Source: Curtobacterium sp. TC1 | Lineage (GTDB): Bacteria > Actinomycetota > Actinomycetes > Actinomycetales > Microbacteriaceae | NCBI RefSeq assembly: GCF_019844075.1 | Contig: NZ_CP081964.1 | Location: 186,001 to 250,000, forward strand | Direction of reading: 5' to 3' | DNA: 64,000 nucleotides | Part shown: positions 45,171-53,329 of the stretch, in pieces | Position numbering within the stretch: position 1 is the stretch's first letter | Layout: every line of letters starts with the position of its first letter | Program-made: the position numbers and the translations under genes | The notes under the pieces: model-generated | Database searches by the model: none | What the model was told of the DNA's origin: nothing | Seen by the model: only the letters and a program-made list of their open reading frames with translations

Positions 45171-46616
45171 GTGTTGCCCACGATCACCGTCGACATCGGC
45201 ACGACCAGCGTCAAGCTCTGCATGTTCGGCGCGGATGGCGTACTGGCTTCGGCCGCGAAGCGTCCGACGCCCACGATCCGAGATGCATTGGGTGAGATCT
45301 ACGACACGGACGCGCTCCAACGATCCATCGGCGACTTCGTCGGGTCGATCGACCCGGCCGTCCGCGCAACGGTGCGAAGGATCGCTATCGCTGGAGTCGG
45401 TGAGTCGGGCGGACTGGTTCACGGGGATGGTTCCTTAGCGTCACCGATGGTGCTCTGGCATGACCACCGCGGTGCCGACAGATTGGCTTCACTGAGCGAC
45501 GCGGATCGGGCGCGGGTGTACTCGATCACGGGGTTGCCGGTCAACGCGAACTACGGCTTGTCCAAGGTCGCGTGGGCCGTCGAAGCAGGTGGAGCGAAAG
45601 CAGAGGGTGCGCAGTGGTTGAACGTCGCGGAGTACGTCGCCGCGACACTCACCGGGCAACGGTGGTCCGAGTACTCACTGGCGAGCCGCACGATGGCGCT
45701 CGACCTCGAGGCGCGCACCTGGTCCGAGGAGATGTGCGCAATGTTCGAGCTCAACCCGAACCGTTTCCCGGAGTTGAGGACCGCTCTCGACGGCGCCGCC
45801 ATCGCGCCGGCAGTAGCTACAGCCCTCGACGTCGACACCAGCGTCGTAGTCCACGTGGCTGGCCACGACCACATGGTGGGGGCAGCGGGGGCGGCTCTGA
45901 CGACCGATGAGATGCTGAACTCCACGGGCACGACAGAAGGGGTGCTCTTCCTCTCGGACACCCCGTCACTCGGACCGGACTTCGCGAGCTCGAAGCTCGC
46001 GAACGGGATCTCTTGCACGGGAACAGAGTTCACGCTGTTCGCATCCATCCCGACGGGCGGGTCCGCGTTCGCCACGTTGCAATCGTTGCTCGGCCTTCCT
46101 GCCGACCGGCTTGGCGGCTGTATCGACGCAGTGCATCAGGAGTATGTCGAAGGGCGGATCGATCTCGACCGCATCCCGATGGTCTTGCCCCAGTTCCGCG
46201 GGAGTCCACCGCCGACGAAGAACGCCGCCGCGCGCGGCGTAATCGCCGGTATCGGCACGGACACGTCCACCGAAGAACTCGTCTTCGGCTGCTTCCTCGG
46301 CATGGTCATGCAATTCCAGGACGTACTGAACCTGTTCCCCGCTGCGGCAGGCGAGGTGAAGGTCATCGGGCCCGCCAGCGGGAACATGCTGTGGCAGCAG
46401 CTGAAAGCCGACCTGCTCGGTACCCCGCTGTCTGCGTCGCGGTTTCCCGAAGTGGTCAGTCGTGGAGCCCAAATCCTGGCCTCGGGCGACGCACCTCGAT
46501 GGAGCGACTGCGATCCGGACGACGTGACCGTCCAGCCCGAGCGCCACGCTGCATTGACCGCCTGGCGTCAGTCGATCATGCCGCGATGGGAGCACCTGAA
46601 GGCGCTCGCATCATGA
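45171..46616 (+). CDS. FGGY-family carbohydrate kinase (2)
   Basis: A 481-residue sugar kinase. The start loop is VDIGTTSVKLCMFG, then AGVGESGGLVHGDG and WHDHRGADRLASL, with the ADP-binding motif VAGHDHMVGAAGAAL and a late IGPASGNMLWQQLKADLLGTPLSAS. This last motif resembles the FGGY C-terminal signature. The GTG start at 45171 is 40 bp after the aldolase. Its stop region overlaps an alternative ATG of the next kinase. The substrate is not identifiable from sequence. Confidence 0.87.
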   Translation: MLPTITVDIGTTSVKLCMFGADGVLASAAKRPTPTIRDALGEIYDTDALQRSIGDFVGSIDPAVRATVRRIAIAGVGESGGLVHGDGSLASPMVLWHDHRGADRLASLSDADRARVYSITGLPVNANYGLSKVAWAVEAGGAKAEGAQWLNVAEYVAATLTGQRWSEYSLASRTMALDLEARTWSEEMCAMFELNPNRFPELRTALDGAAIAPAVATALDVDTSVVVHVAGHDHMVGAAGAALTTDEMLNSTGTTEGVLFLSDTPSLGPDFASSKLANGISCTGTEFTLFASIPTGGSAFATLQSLLGLPADRLGGCIDAVHQEYVEGRIDLDRIPMVLPQFRGSPPPTKNAAARGVIAGIGTDTSTEELVFGCFLGMVMQFQDVLNLFPAAAGEVKVIGPASGNMLWQQLKADLLGTPLSASRFPEVVSRGAQILASGDAPRWSDCDPDDVTVQPERHAALTAWRQSIMPRWEHLKALAS

Positions 46617-46651
46617 GGACCATCACGAGCACTAACGGAGGCGAGGCAAAG

Positions 46652-48112
46652 ATGCTGGTCGCAGGAATCGATTCGTCCACGCAGATGTGCAAAGTGACCG
46701 TCCGCGATGCGGCGACGGGCGAGCGGATCCGCGAGGGCAAGGCATCACACCCGAGCGGCACAATCGTCCACCCGAACGTGTGGTGGGAGGCGCTGTTGAC
46801 GGCGGTGCGGCGCGCCGGTGGCCTCGACGACGTCGTAGCCATCTCGGTTGGCGGGCAGCAGCACACGCCGGTCTTCCTGGCCGCCGACGGCGAGGTTGTT
46901 TGCGACTCCCCGCTTTGGAACGACACCGGGTCCCACTCGCAGATGGTGGATCTCAACCGCGAGCTCGGTCGCGATGAGTGGATCCGGCGCACTGGCCTGC
47001 CGTTGACCTTGTCCGACACGGTCGTGAAGCTGCGTTGGTTACGGGACACCGACCCCGCATCGGTCGAGCGAACCGCGGCGGTCGCCGTCGTCCACGACTG
47101 GCTGACCTGGCGACTGATGGGCTTCGGCCCCGGCAGCGGCGCCCTCGACCGACTCACCACGGATCGTTCCGAGGCGAGCGGCACCGCGTACTGGTCGCCG
47201 GAAACAGGAGAGTACTGCGAAGACTTGTTCGAGCACGCTTTCGGCAAGTCCGCGACTCTCCCGAAGGTGCTCGGCCCGACCGATAGCGCTGGCGTCACTG
47301 GCGATCGCATCCCCGGTATCCCCGCTGGCATCGTTCTCGGAGCCGGAAGTGGTGACAATGCCGCCGCGGCTCTTGCTCTGGACGTGAGTCCCGGCGACAC
47401 CGTTCTTTCCCTAGGTACCTCTGGCGTGGTCTACACCCGCTCGAAGGAGGCCGTTCACGATTACGCCGGCTACGTCTGCAACTACGCGGACGCCACCGGT
47501 GACCAGCTGCCCTTGGTCGCGACGCTCAACGCAGCGCGGAACTTCGAACTCGGAGCTGGACTCCTGGGCTGCACCTTTGACGAGCTCTCTGATCTCGCTC
47601 TCTCCGCTCCGGCTGGCGCCGAGGGGTTGACGTTGTTGCCGTACTTCGAGGGTGAACGCACCCCGGATCTTCCGCACGCGCGAGCGTCATTGCATCAGGC
47701 GTCGTTGACTAACTTCAACCGCGCGAATTTCGCCCGCGCCATCATCGAAGGCACCCTGGCAAGCCAGGTAGAGATGCTCGATGCTCTGTCCAGCTGCGGC
47801 ATCCGCACCGACCGCGTCGTCCTCATCGGTGGCGCGGCACAGAGCGAAGCCGTGCAGCACATCCTCACCCAGATGGTCGCCGTCCCGGTCGTGGTGCCAG
47901 AGCCCGAGGAGTACGTCGCCAAGGGCGCCGCTATGCAGGCCGTAGCGGCCGCAACAGGCGCGTTCCCAATCTGGTCTACGAACGGCTCGGAGCTCGCTCC
48001 GCGAACGCTCGAAGCTCAGATCTCCCGACAACACGACGCTGCCAAAGTTGCAATGGGCTACTTCGAAAAGGGACCGGCGGCAACCCCGACACGTTCGGAA
48101 TCGCCTGCGTAG
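46652..48112 (+). CDS. FGGY-family carbohydrate kinase (3), xylulokinase-like
   Basis: A 486-residue kinase with GIDSSTQMCKVTVRD, AISVGGQQHTPVFL and LWNDTGSHSQMVDL, the ADP site GAGSGDNAAAAL and the C-terminal IGGAAQSEAVQHILTQM. The GIDSSTQ and SVGGQQH pattern is close to D-xylulokinase. An ATG at 46613 would overlap the previous stop, but the ATG at 46652 has the better GGAGG ribosome site and begins at the conserved fold. The order aldolase-kinase-kinase-GntR suggests one operon. Confidence 0.87.
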   Translation: MLVAGIDSSTQMCKVTVRDAATGERIREGKASHPSGTIVHPNVWWEALLTAVRRAGGLDDVVAISVGGQQHTPVFLAADGEVVCDSPLWNDTGSHSQMVDLNRELGRDEWIRRTGLPLTLSDTVVKLRWLRDTDPASVERTAAVAVVHDWLTWRLMGFGPGSGALDRLTTDRSEASGTAYWSPETGEYCEDLFEHAFGKSATLPKVLGPTDSAGVTGDRIPGIPAGIVLGAGSGDNAAAALALDVSPGDTVLSLGTSGVVYTRSKEAVHDYAGYVCNYADATGDQLPLVATLNAARNFELGAGLLGCTFDELSDLALSAPAGAEGLTLLPYFEGERTPDLPHARASLHQASLTNFNRANFARAIIEGTLASQVEMLDALSSCGIRTDRVVLIGGAAQSEAVQHILTQMVAVPVVVPEPEEYVAKGAAMQAVAAATGAFPIWSTNGSELAPRTLEAQISRQHDAAKVAMGYFEKGPAATPTRSESPA

Positions 48113-48140
48113 AGCGGTCTCATCGGCGAGGTGCCTGGGC

Positions 48141-48160
48141 TGTACACCCTGTCTGTATGA
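48141..48160 (+). promoter_or_regulatory. Candidate operator upstream of gntR
   Basis: Bases 48141-48160 hold TGTACA followed by CTGTCTGTATGA. The reverse complement of the second half contains TACAGACAG, matching the site before glpX (TATAGACAG). It may provide autoregulation. Confidence 0.35.
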
Positions 48161-48214
48161 GATGGTCATATGATCGGCCAGTGACGGGTGAGGGCCCCGA
48201 GCGATGGAGACAAG

Positions 48215-48991
48215 GTGACCGAGCAGCAGATGATCGACCGCCAGTCGCCTGTGCCGTACTACCAGCAGGTGGCCGACGTCCTCGAGCAGCGCATCACGTC
48301 CGGAGCGATCCCTGTCGGAGAGCGGCTGCCGAGCGAGAACGATCTCTGCGCGGAATTCGGTCTCGCTCGCGCCACGGTTCGGCAAGCACTGCAGCATCTC
48401 GAATCGCGTGGGCTGGTGCAACGGGTCCCGAACCGCGGGGTGTTCGCCGCCCAGCCGGCGCCGACACAGGGTTGGGTCATCCAGAACACTGAGGGCTTCC
48501 TCGAGAACGCGGTCGGACGTCAGAACCGTGCCGTGACCACAACAGTTCTCCGGTCGGGCGCCGCGCCTCTTCCCGACTTCGCTGCTCGATTGCTGCAGGT
48601 GCCGGAAGAGACCGTCGGGTTCGAACTCGTTCGACTTCGCGACCTGGACGGCGTGCCGGCGCTGTACAGCGTGAACTACAGCCCCCCGGAAGTCGTACCC
48701 GTTGTAGAACATGCACGAGAAGTGCTCGACGGCACCGGCTCTCTCACCGACCTCCTTACGCGCGCCGGGTACCCGTTACGCGGCGCCCATCGAACCATCC
48801 GTGCGTTGCCGCCGACTCCCGAGGTGGCCGAGGCGCTCTCGATCAGCCCCACCGAGAACATCCTCTGTGTGCAGTCCACGTCCTGGACTCGGAACGATCT
48901 TCGATTCGATGTCTACGAGACATGGGTCCGAAGCGATGTTGTTCCTCTCGAAGTGAACGTCAGCACCGTCGACCTCGGCACCGCTCGCTGA
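48215..48991 (+). CDS. GntR/HutC-family transcriptional regulator
   Basis: A 258-residue regulator with an N-terminal winged helix (PYYQQVADVLEQRITSGAIPVGERLPSENDLCAEFGLARATVRQALQHLESRGLVQRV) and a C-terminal UTRA effector domain (LVRLRDLDGVPALYSVNYSPPEVVP). The GTG at 48215 is chosen because GGAGACAAG directly precedes it. It probably controls the polyol/ketose genes in response to a sugar phosphate; this is inferred from position. Confidence 0.88.
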   Translation: MTEQQMIDRQSPVPYYQQVADVLEQRITSGAIPVGERLPSENDLCAEFGLARATVRQALQHLESRGLVQRVPNRGVFAAQPAPTQGWVIQNTEGFLENAVGRQNRAVTTTVLRSGAAPLPDFAARLLQVPEETVGFELVRLRDLDGVPALYSVNYSPPEVVPVVEHAREVLDGTGSLTDLLTRAGYPLRGAHRTIRALPPTPEVAEALSISPTENILCVQSTSWTRNDLRFDVYETWVRSDVVPLEVNVSTVDLGTAR

Positions 48992-49170
48992 ACCTGGCGA
49001 CTCGTGAGCTCGACGTGCCGATCGTCGAACTTGCCGTTGGTTCCGTGCGCTGCGTGGTCGCAGTCAGGGGGGGCGAAGGCGCAAACCTGGGTGCCTACGG
49101 CGTTGCGTACTACCACGCGTCCGGGCCGGAGGAGAGAAGAAGCGGCACCGGCGCGTGCCGCGGTGGTTGA

Positions 49171-50274
49171 TCAGTCCGGAGAGTGGTACTCACGGCGGAG
49201 GAGCGCCCGACCCGCGGCGAGAGACGCGTGAATCATCGGCGCTGTGATGGGAATGCTTCCTTCTCCGCGTCGTTGCACGATGCTGATGAAGGCGCCCTCG
49301 GTGCGTCCGTCGGCGAGGATCGCGCCGTGCACGAGGAACGGTTTCAGCTCTTCGCCCTGAGGGGGCACTTCGATAACGATGATGGTCTTGCCCGCCGAAG
49401 TGGGGACCTCGTCTACGCGCAGCCCCGCAACAGGTGGGTACAGGCGTCGGTCAAGGGCACGCAGGTATCGGGCTGCGCTCCCCGGTCTCGCGTTCACACC
49501 ATCAACGGCGCGGATGACTTCGCCGCCGGGGACCTTTTTGGTCGCCGCGCCGAAGACGACCACGCCGCCAGCATCACCGTTGGCGAACCGCGCTACCGCC
49601 TGCGCCAAGGAGATCTCACCAGACGCTTCCCCGGCCGCGTATTCGAGTTTCTTCGCGTCCAACCAGTCGCCTTCGGGCAGACCGATCAGGAGGTCAGCGC
49701 CGCCACCGCGAACAAGGTCCGCGACGGTCATACGCGACGGCGCCGCGTTCATCAACGCGTCCAGAAGCCGAGCGGCGTCCTTCCCTAGTGCAAAGAGCTC
49801 CTGCGCGCTCCGGCCACGTGTGCTTGGCCGAATGACGAGAGTGACGACCAGAGTGGAAGATGCGGTCGACAGGTCATCGACGCGGGCTGAGTGCAGCACG
49901 GCGCTCCGGCGGGAGAGCATCGGGGTTAGCAGCGCGCGGACACGCTCAAGCGCACCCCTTTCGTCCTCATCAGGGCCGATGTTGATGACGTCGTCAAGGG
50001 TGACAACCAGCACGTCGCCCTGCAGTGCGAATCCAACGTTGTCAACGATTCCGTCCTCGTCGAAGTACTCGTCCGGGACGGCCGACACCAACGCGACCGC
50101 GTCGTCACTGTCGTAGAACGCTGCGTTCGACCGAAGTGCGGCCCGAAGCTCGGCCGCTTGGATGTTCGGCAGGTTGCCGACCTTCAAGACGAGCTCGCCA
50201 GCCGGGCCGTGATGCCCCCGTTCGCCCTGGACGACCCATTCCTCGTCACGGCGTGAGAAGTGAACCGACGGCAT
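49171..50274 (-). CDS. AlbA_2/Schlafen-like domain protein
   Basis: A 367-residue protein of unknown role. The segment GDWLDAKKLEYAAGEASGEISLAQAVARFANGDAGGVVVFGAATKKVPGGEV (about residues 198-249) matches the AlbA_2 pattern (ExKxx...AxxNxxGGxxxxG), which occurs in Schlafen-like and regulatory proteins. The ATG at 50274 has an excellent ribosome site (AAGGAGGG). It may be linked functionally to the divergent membrane protein, but this is not shown. A defence role for such proteins has been suggested elsewhere. Confidence 0.65.
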   Translation of the reverse strand: MPSVHFSRRDEEWVVQGERGHHGPAGELVLKVGNLPNIQAAELRAALRSNAAFYDSDDAVALVSAVPDEYFDEDGIVDNVGFALQGDVLVVTLDDVINIGPDEDERGALERVRALLTPMLSRRSAVLHSARVDDLSTASSTLVVTLVIRPSTRGRSAQELFALGKDAARLLDALMNAAPSRMTVADLVRGGGADLLIGLPEGDWLDAKKLEYAAGEASGEISLAQAVARFANGDAGGVVVFGAATKKVPGGEVIRAVDGVNARPGSAARYLRALDRRLYPPVAGLRVDEVPTSAGKTIIVIEVPPQGEELKPFLVHGAILADGRTEGAFISIVQRRGEGSIPITAPMIHASLAAGRALLRREYHSPD

Positions 50275-50541
50275 GAGAGCACCCTCCTTGAGTGATGAGC
50301 ACCTGTCGGCTCTAGACTTCCACAATGTCGTCGGCAGCCGCCCCAACATCGTCCGTAGCCATCTTCAGTGACAGCATGCCTCCGGCGGCACGGATTTGGT
50401 GCGTACGTCAACTGCCTGGAACGTTCTGATGTTTGAGCGACTGAAAGGCGTGCGCGGCCGTCATGAGAATCGTGATTCAGCTTCGGTGGATCTCAGTGCG
50501 AACCGCGCGGTGACGACGACCCTGCTTCGGAACCCGCTCGA

Positions 50542-51882
50542 ATGGCGGATCCGAGCCGTCGAGCACGTTGGGTTCGACACCGCCAGTACCTGCTCGCGGC
50601 ATCGCCTCTTCGCTCAACTCTCAACGAGCAGGTGCCGCCGACCGCGGAAAACGCGTTCATTGCGCTGTACTTCGCATCGGTTCCGCGCGGGGCACTCCTC
50701 GACCTCGATTTAGAGGGGCCCGACGGAGCGGTTGCGCACCTCTTGAAGCGAGAGGAGATTGCCGCCCGTGAGGAGGCGTACTTGTTCTCGCTTGCGTCTG
50801 ACGTCGGTCTCCCCGTTTCGTTGGTCGTCCGCAACCTCATCATGGCCACGCTTGCCTATACGAAGACGACCCACGAGTCGGTAACCGCTACCGCCCCACT
50901 GGAGAACCTCGCGGACTACTTGGCCGATGGGTTGGGAGTCGTCGTGCCGGAGGTAACTCTCACCCGGTGGAGGAACTTCGACGACCGCGCATCGGCCTCC
51001 CTCCGTTCATTCGACGACTCAGGGGACGCTGACTCTAGCCCGACGGCGCACCCGATCATCGCGCTTCCTTTCATGGATTTCGGTGGCGCTGTCGTGGAGC
51101 TCGAGGTCATTGAATCTGCTCTCCGCGGGTATGCGGAGCTCCTCGAGCGCCTTCGTTCGTCGGCAAGTGAAAGCACGCTTGAATGGGATTTCCTTTCGTC
51201 GCTTGCTGACTACGGCCACAACTATGACCTCATGGCGGCGACCGAAGTGCCGCTCGATAGGCCGTTCGTCATCAAGTACAGCGAGCGTCGCGATATCAAG
51301 GTCGAGCGCTATGGATACGTGAGCCAGGACATCGTCACGTCAGATGCCGGAAGTAATCACGTGGTGCTCTTCACGACCGACCCTTCGGTGGAGATTCGTA
51401 ATCCGAAGGCGCTAGTGCCTAACTCAACCGAGAAAGCATTCGGCCTCTTTGGTACGCGGTCCTCAACGCAGACGTTCGCGGTTTACGCCCACGATCAGGA
51501 TCGGGACTACCGTGCGACCTTCCGTGCTCAACTGAAGACCTCACGTCGAATCCGGGGCACTGTTTACGCCGCTGCAGGGCTCCTGGTCGCTCTGACGGTC
51601 GGAGTGTTCTTCCAGCCACCACACACGGTGAGCAATTTCGCACTGATTGTCGGCCCGACATCGCTCGCCGCATCCGTTTTGCTCTTCCGCGAGCAATCCA
51701 CCCTCGGAAGCACGCTACGGCGGCTCAGCACCGGGATCCTGACCGGGGCGCTCGTTGCTCTTCTGGTTGTCAGTGTTGTGTCGTACGTTTGGTTCACAGT
51801 CAACGACGTAGCATCTTCACATGCCCCGGTGACGGCGCCGGGTGCAACCACGTCGACGGTCGAGCCAACCCCGAGAGGCTAG
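50542..51882 (+). CDS. Membrane protein of unknown function, possibly frameshifted
   Basis: A 446-residue frame with a soluble N-terminal region (about 1-335) and three membrane helices near 343-361, 366-385 and 400-425. A Thr/Pro tail follows. The soluble part has no domain I recognise. The frame upstream, from ATG at 50429, ends in WRIRAVEHVGFDT and looks like the natural continuation of RQYLLAASPLRST, so a one- or two-base indel near 50575-50585 may have split the gene. The next gene starts 2 bases after its stop. Confidence 0.6.
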   Translation: MADPSRRARWVRHRQYLLAASPLRSTLNEQVPPTAENAFIALYFASVPRGALLDLDLEGPDGAVAHLLKREEIAAREEAYLFSLASDVGLPVSLVVRNLIMATLAYTKTTHESVTATAPLENLADYLADGLGVVVPEVTLTRWRNFDDRASASLRSFDDSGDADSSPTAHPIIALPFMDFGGAVVELEVIESALRGYAELLERLRSSASESTLEWDFLSSLADYGHNYDLMAATEVPLDRPFVIKYSERRDIKVERYGYVSQDIVTSDAGSNHVVLFTTDPSVEIRNPKALVPNSTEKAFGLFGTRSSTQTFAVYAHDQDRDYRATFRAQLKTSRRIRGTVYAAAGLLVALTVGVFFQPPHTVSNFALIVGPTSLAASVLLFREQSTLGSTLRRLSTGILTGALVALLVVSVVSYVWFTVNDVASSHAPVTAPGATTSTVEPTPRG

Positions 51883-51884
51883 TC

Positions 51885-52052
51885 ATGGCGAAGAACACTG
51901 GACGAGGATCGCGAGCCGGCGCTGTGACGGGTCGTTCCCAGGTGCGGTCATCTTCGAGCGGGATGTGGGTGAAGCGGGACACGACCACTGGTCGCTTCAT
52001 CCAAGCGAAGAAGAGCGGTGGAGACTTCAAGGGTGTCCGGCACGAGAGTTGA
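51885..52052 (+). CDS. 55-residue basic protein of unknown function
   Basis: Starts at ATG 51885, two bases after the previous stop, and reads MAKNTGRGSRAGAV to VKRDTTTGRFIQAKKSGGDFKGVRHES. The VKRDTTTGRF...KxxxxxFKGVRxE core occurs in a small, widespread family of proteins without known function that often sits beside mobile or accessory genes. The conserved core supports a real gene. Confidence 0.75.
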   Translation: MAKNTGRGSRAGAVTGRSQVRSSSSGMWVKRDTTTGRFIQAKKSGGDFKGVRHES

Positions 52053-52107
52053 GGGGCGACTCATCGCGAGCGGCCGGCGTCTGAGCTGACTGCCGGAGCG
52101 CCGCGAA

Positions 52108-52175
52108 CGGGCGAACGATCTGAACTCGATCCAGTCAGGCACCGGTTCCCCAACGAGCTAAGCGCTGGCCCGCCC
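52108..52175 (-). pseudogene. Possible degraded tRNA-like sequence
   Basis: The reverse complement begins GGGCGGGCC, contains TTAGCTCGTTGG (D-arm like), a 5-bp stem CCGGT/ACTGG with a short loop, GTTCAGATC (T-loop like) and ends TTCGCCCG. The 7-base ends can pair as an acceptor stem. Total length of 68 and a short anticodon loop make a functional tRNA unlikely. It lies at the right edge of the accessory region. The rest of 52053-52331 shows no gene. Confidence 0.35.
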
Positions 52176-52331
52176 ACAGAGGTTAGCGGGTCGCTCTCAG
52201 AGCTGCCCCCACAAGGTGCCCGGGGCAGCGCATCGGTCTGACCGGACCGTGGCTCTCGGGATAGTTCGGGGATGATTCTGGGATACCCCGGATTCCGGGA
52301 GCCAGCGGATCGGCTTGTTCATGCGGATCGT

Positions 52332-52350
52332 GGAGTTTCGTTAGGAGCCC
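52332..52350 (-). repeat. 19-bp repeat copy at right edge, inverted relative to left copy
   Basis: GGAGTTTCGTTAGGAGCCC is the exact reverse complement of 30459-30477. Flanking bases differ, so identity is limited to 19 bp. The copy sits between the degraded tRNA-like sequence and the terminator of the GntR gene at 52399. Confidence 0.75.
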
Positions 52351-52352
52351 CC

Positions 52353-52386
52353 ACGAGAACCCCCGGCTCCGGCCGGGGGTTCTCGT
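52353..52386 (-). terminator. Terminator of the GntR gene at 52399
   Basis: A perfect 15-bp stem (52353-52367 with 52372-52386) with loop TCCG lies 12 bases after the stop of the minus-strand GntR gene. Confidence 0.8.
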
Positions 52387-52398
52387 CGTTCCGGACGG

Positions 52399-53145
52399 TC
52401 AGACAGCGTCGCGGTGCCGGCGCAGGGTGTTGCTGATCACGATGAGGTCGCCCCGGTAGTACCCGACAGCGAACTCGATCGGTCGACCGGTTGCGTCCGT
52501 CAGGAGCCGGTGCTGCACCAGCAGGGGCGCGGACGGCTCGGTGGACAGCAGTTCCGCGACGGCGGGGTCCGCCGGCACGGCGCCGGTGCGCACCGCGGCC
52601 TCACCCAGTTCGATGCCTGCGGCCTCCAGGAAGCCCCACGTGCCGGCATCGACTCCGGGGGTCTCCTCGCCGGGCTCCTGCAGCCCGAGGTCGCTGCGGA
52701 AGTAGCTGGTCCACAGGACGAGCGGGTCGCGCGAGGCCGTGATCCGCTCCCACCGGATGACGGGTGTCCCGAGCGGGACGAGCAGGTTCTCGGCGACCAC
52801 CTGTGGTGCGGGGACGAGCTCCCAGGAGAGTTTGCGGTAGTGGATCGCGTTGCCCTCGACGGTGCTGTGACCTGGTTCGCCGATCGCGCGGAGCTGGTTG
52901 AGGTGGTGGACGATGACGTGCGCCGTCGGTTCGGTCCCTTGACCGCGGACGCGTCGGATGAGGCGCTCCGACACGAGTAGGTCGAGTGCTTCCCGGACGA
53001 CGTTCCGGCCCACCTGGTGCCGTCGGATCAGTTCGTCCTCGGAGGGGAGCGTCGCGACCCCGCCGTCTCCGCGCAGGAGCTCGTCGCGGAGCATGTCGCG
53101 CAGCAGCCGGGCGCGGTGGTGGCGACGTTCGAGGTACTTCGGCAT
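52399..53145 (-). CDS. GntR/HutC-family transcriptional regulator
   Basis: A 248-residue protein with an N-terminal winged helix (ARLLRDMLRDELLRGDGGVATLPSEDELIRRHQVGRNVVREALDLLVSERLIRRV) and a C-terminal UTRA domain (WERITASRDPLVLWTSYFRSDL and PLLVQHRLLTDATGRPIEFAVGYYRGD). It is divergent from the nitrilase operon, with a shared 184-bp intergenic region, so it probably senses the operon's substrate. No palindromic operator was certain. Confidence 0.87.
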   Translation of the reverse strand: MPKYLERRHHRARLLRDMLRDELLRGDGGVATLPSEDELIRRHQVGRNVVREALDLLVSERLIRRVRGQGTEPTAHVIVHHLNQLRAIGEPGHSTVEGNAIHYRKLSWELVPAPQVVAENLLVPLGTPVIRWERITASRDPLVLWTSYFRSDLGLQEPGEETPGVDAGTWGFLEAAGIELGEAAVRTGAVPADPAVAELLSTEPSAPLLVQHRLLTDATGRPIEFAVGYYRGDLIVISNTLRRHRDAV

Positions 53146-53280
53146 GGGACCTCAGGGTCGCACACGCCGGTCGCCGTGGCACGAGGACGCGTGGACTTCG
53201 TGGCGTTGCGTCCTCGGCGGAGCGCGGAAGTCCCGGTCAGGAGGCATTCGCGGACAGGTGCGTGGTGGCTTAGCAGGGGC

Positions 53281-53296
53281 GTAACGAGGGCGTGAC
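53281..53296 (+). promoter_or_regulatory. GlnR-like box before the nitrogen operon
   Basis: GTAAC (53281-53285), six bases, then GTGAC (53292-53296) gives the GTnAC-N6-GTnAC layout of actinobacterial GlnR sites (and of MtrA sites in Streptomyces). It lies 33 bases before the nitrilase ATG. The link to nitrogen control fits the genes downstream, but the short match could arise by chance. Confidence 0.4.
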
Positions 53297-53329
53297 GGAG
53301 TGGAAACCGCCGTCGATCACGCTCTCCTC

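Noticed and set aside
46013..46651. Upstream extension of FGGY kinase 3 inside kinase 2
   Set aside because: The extension is an out-of-frame shadow of kinase 2; the kinase fold begins at 46652.
30366..52400. Direct repeat of the tRNA-Ser 3' end as an integrase attR site
   Set aside because: No second copy of the T-arm and acceptor sequence was found near the right edge; only the 19-bp inverted repeat outside the tRNA was found.
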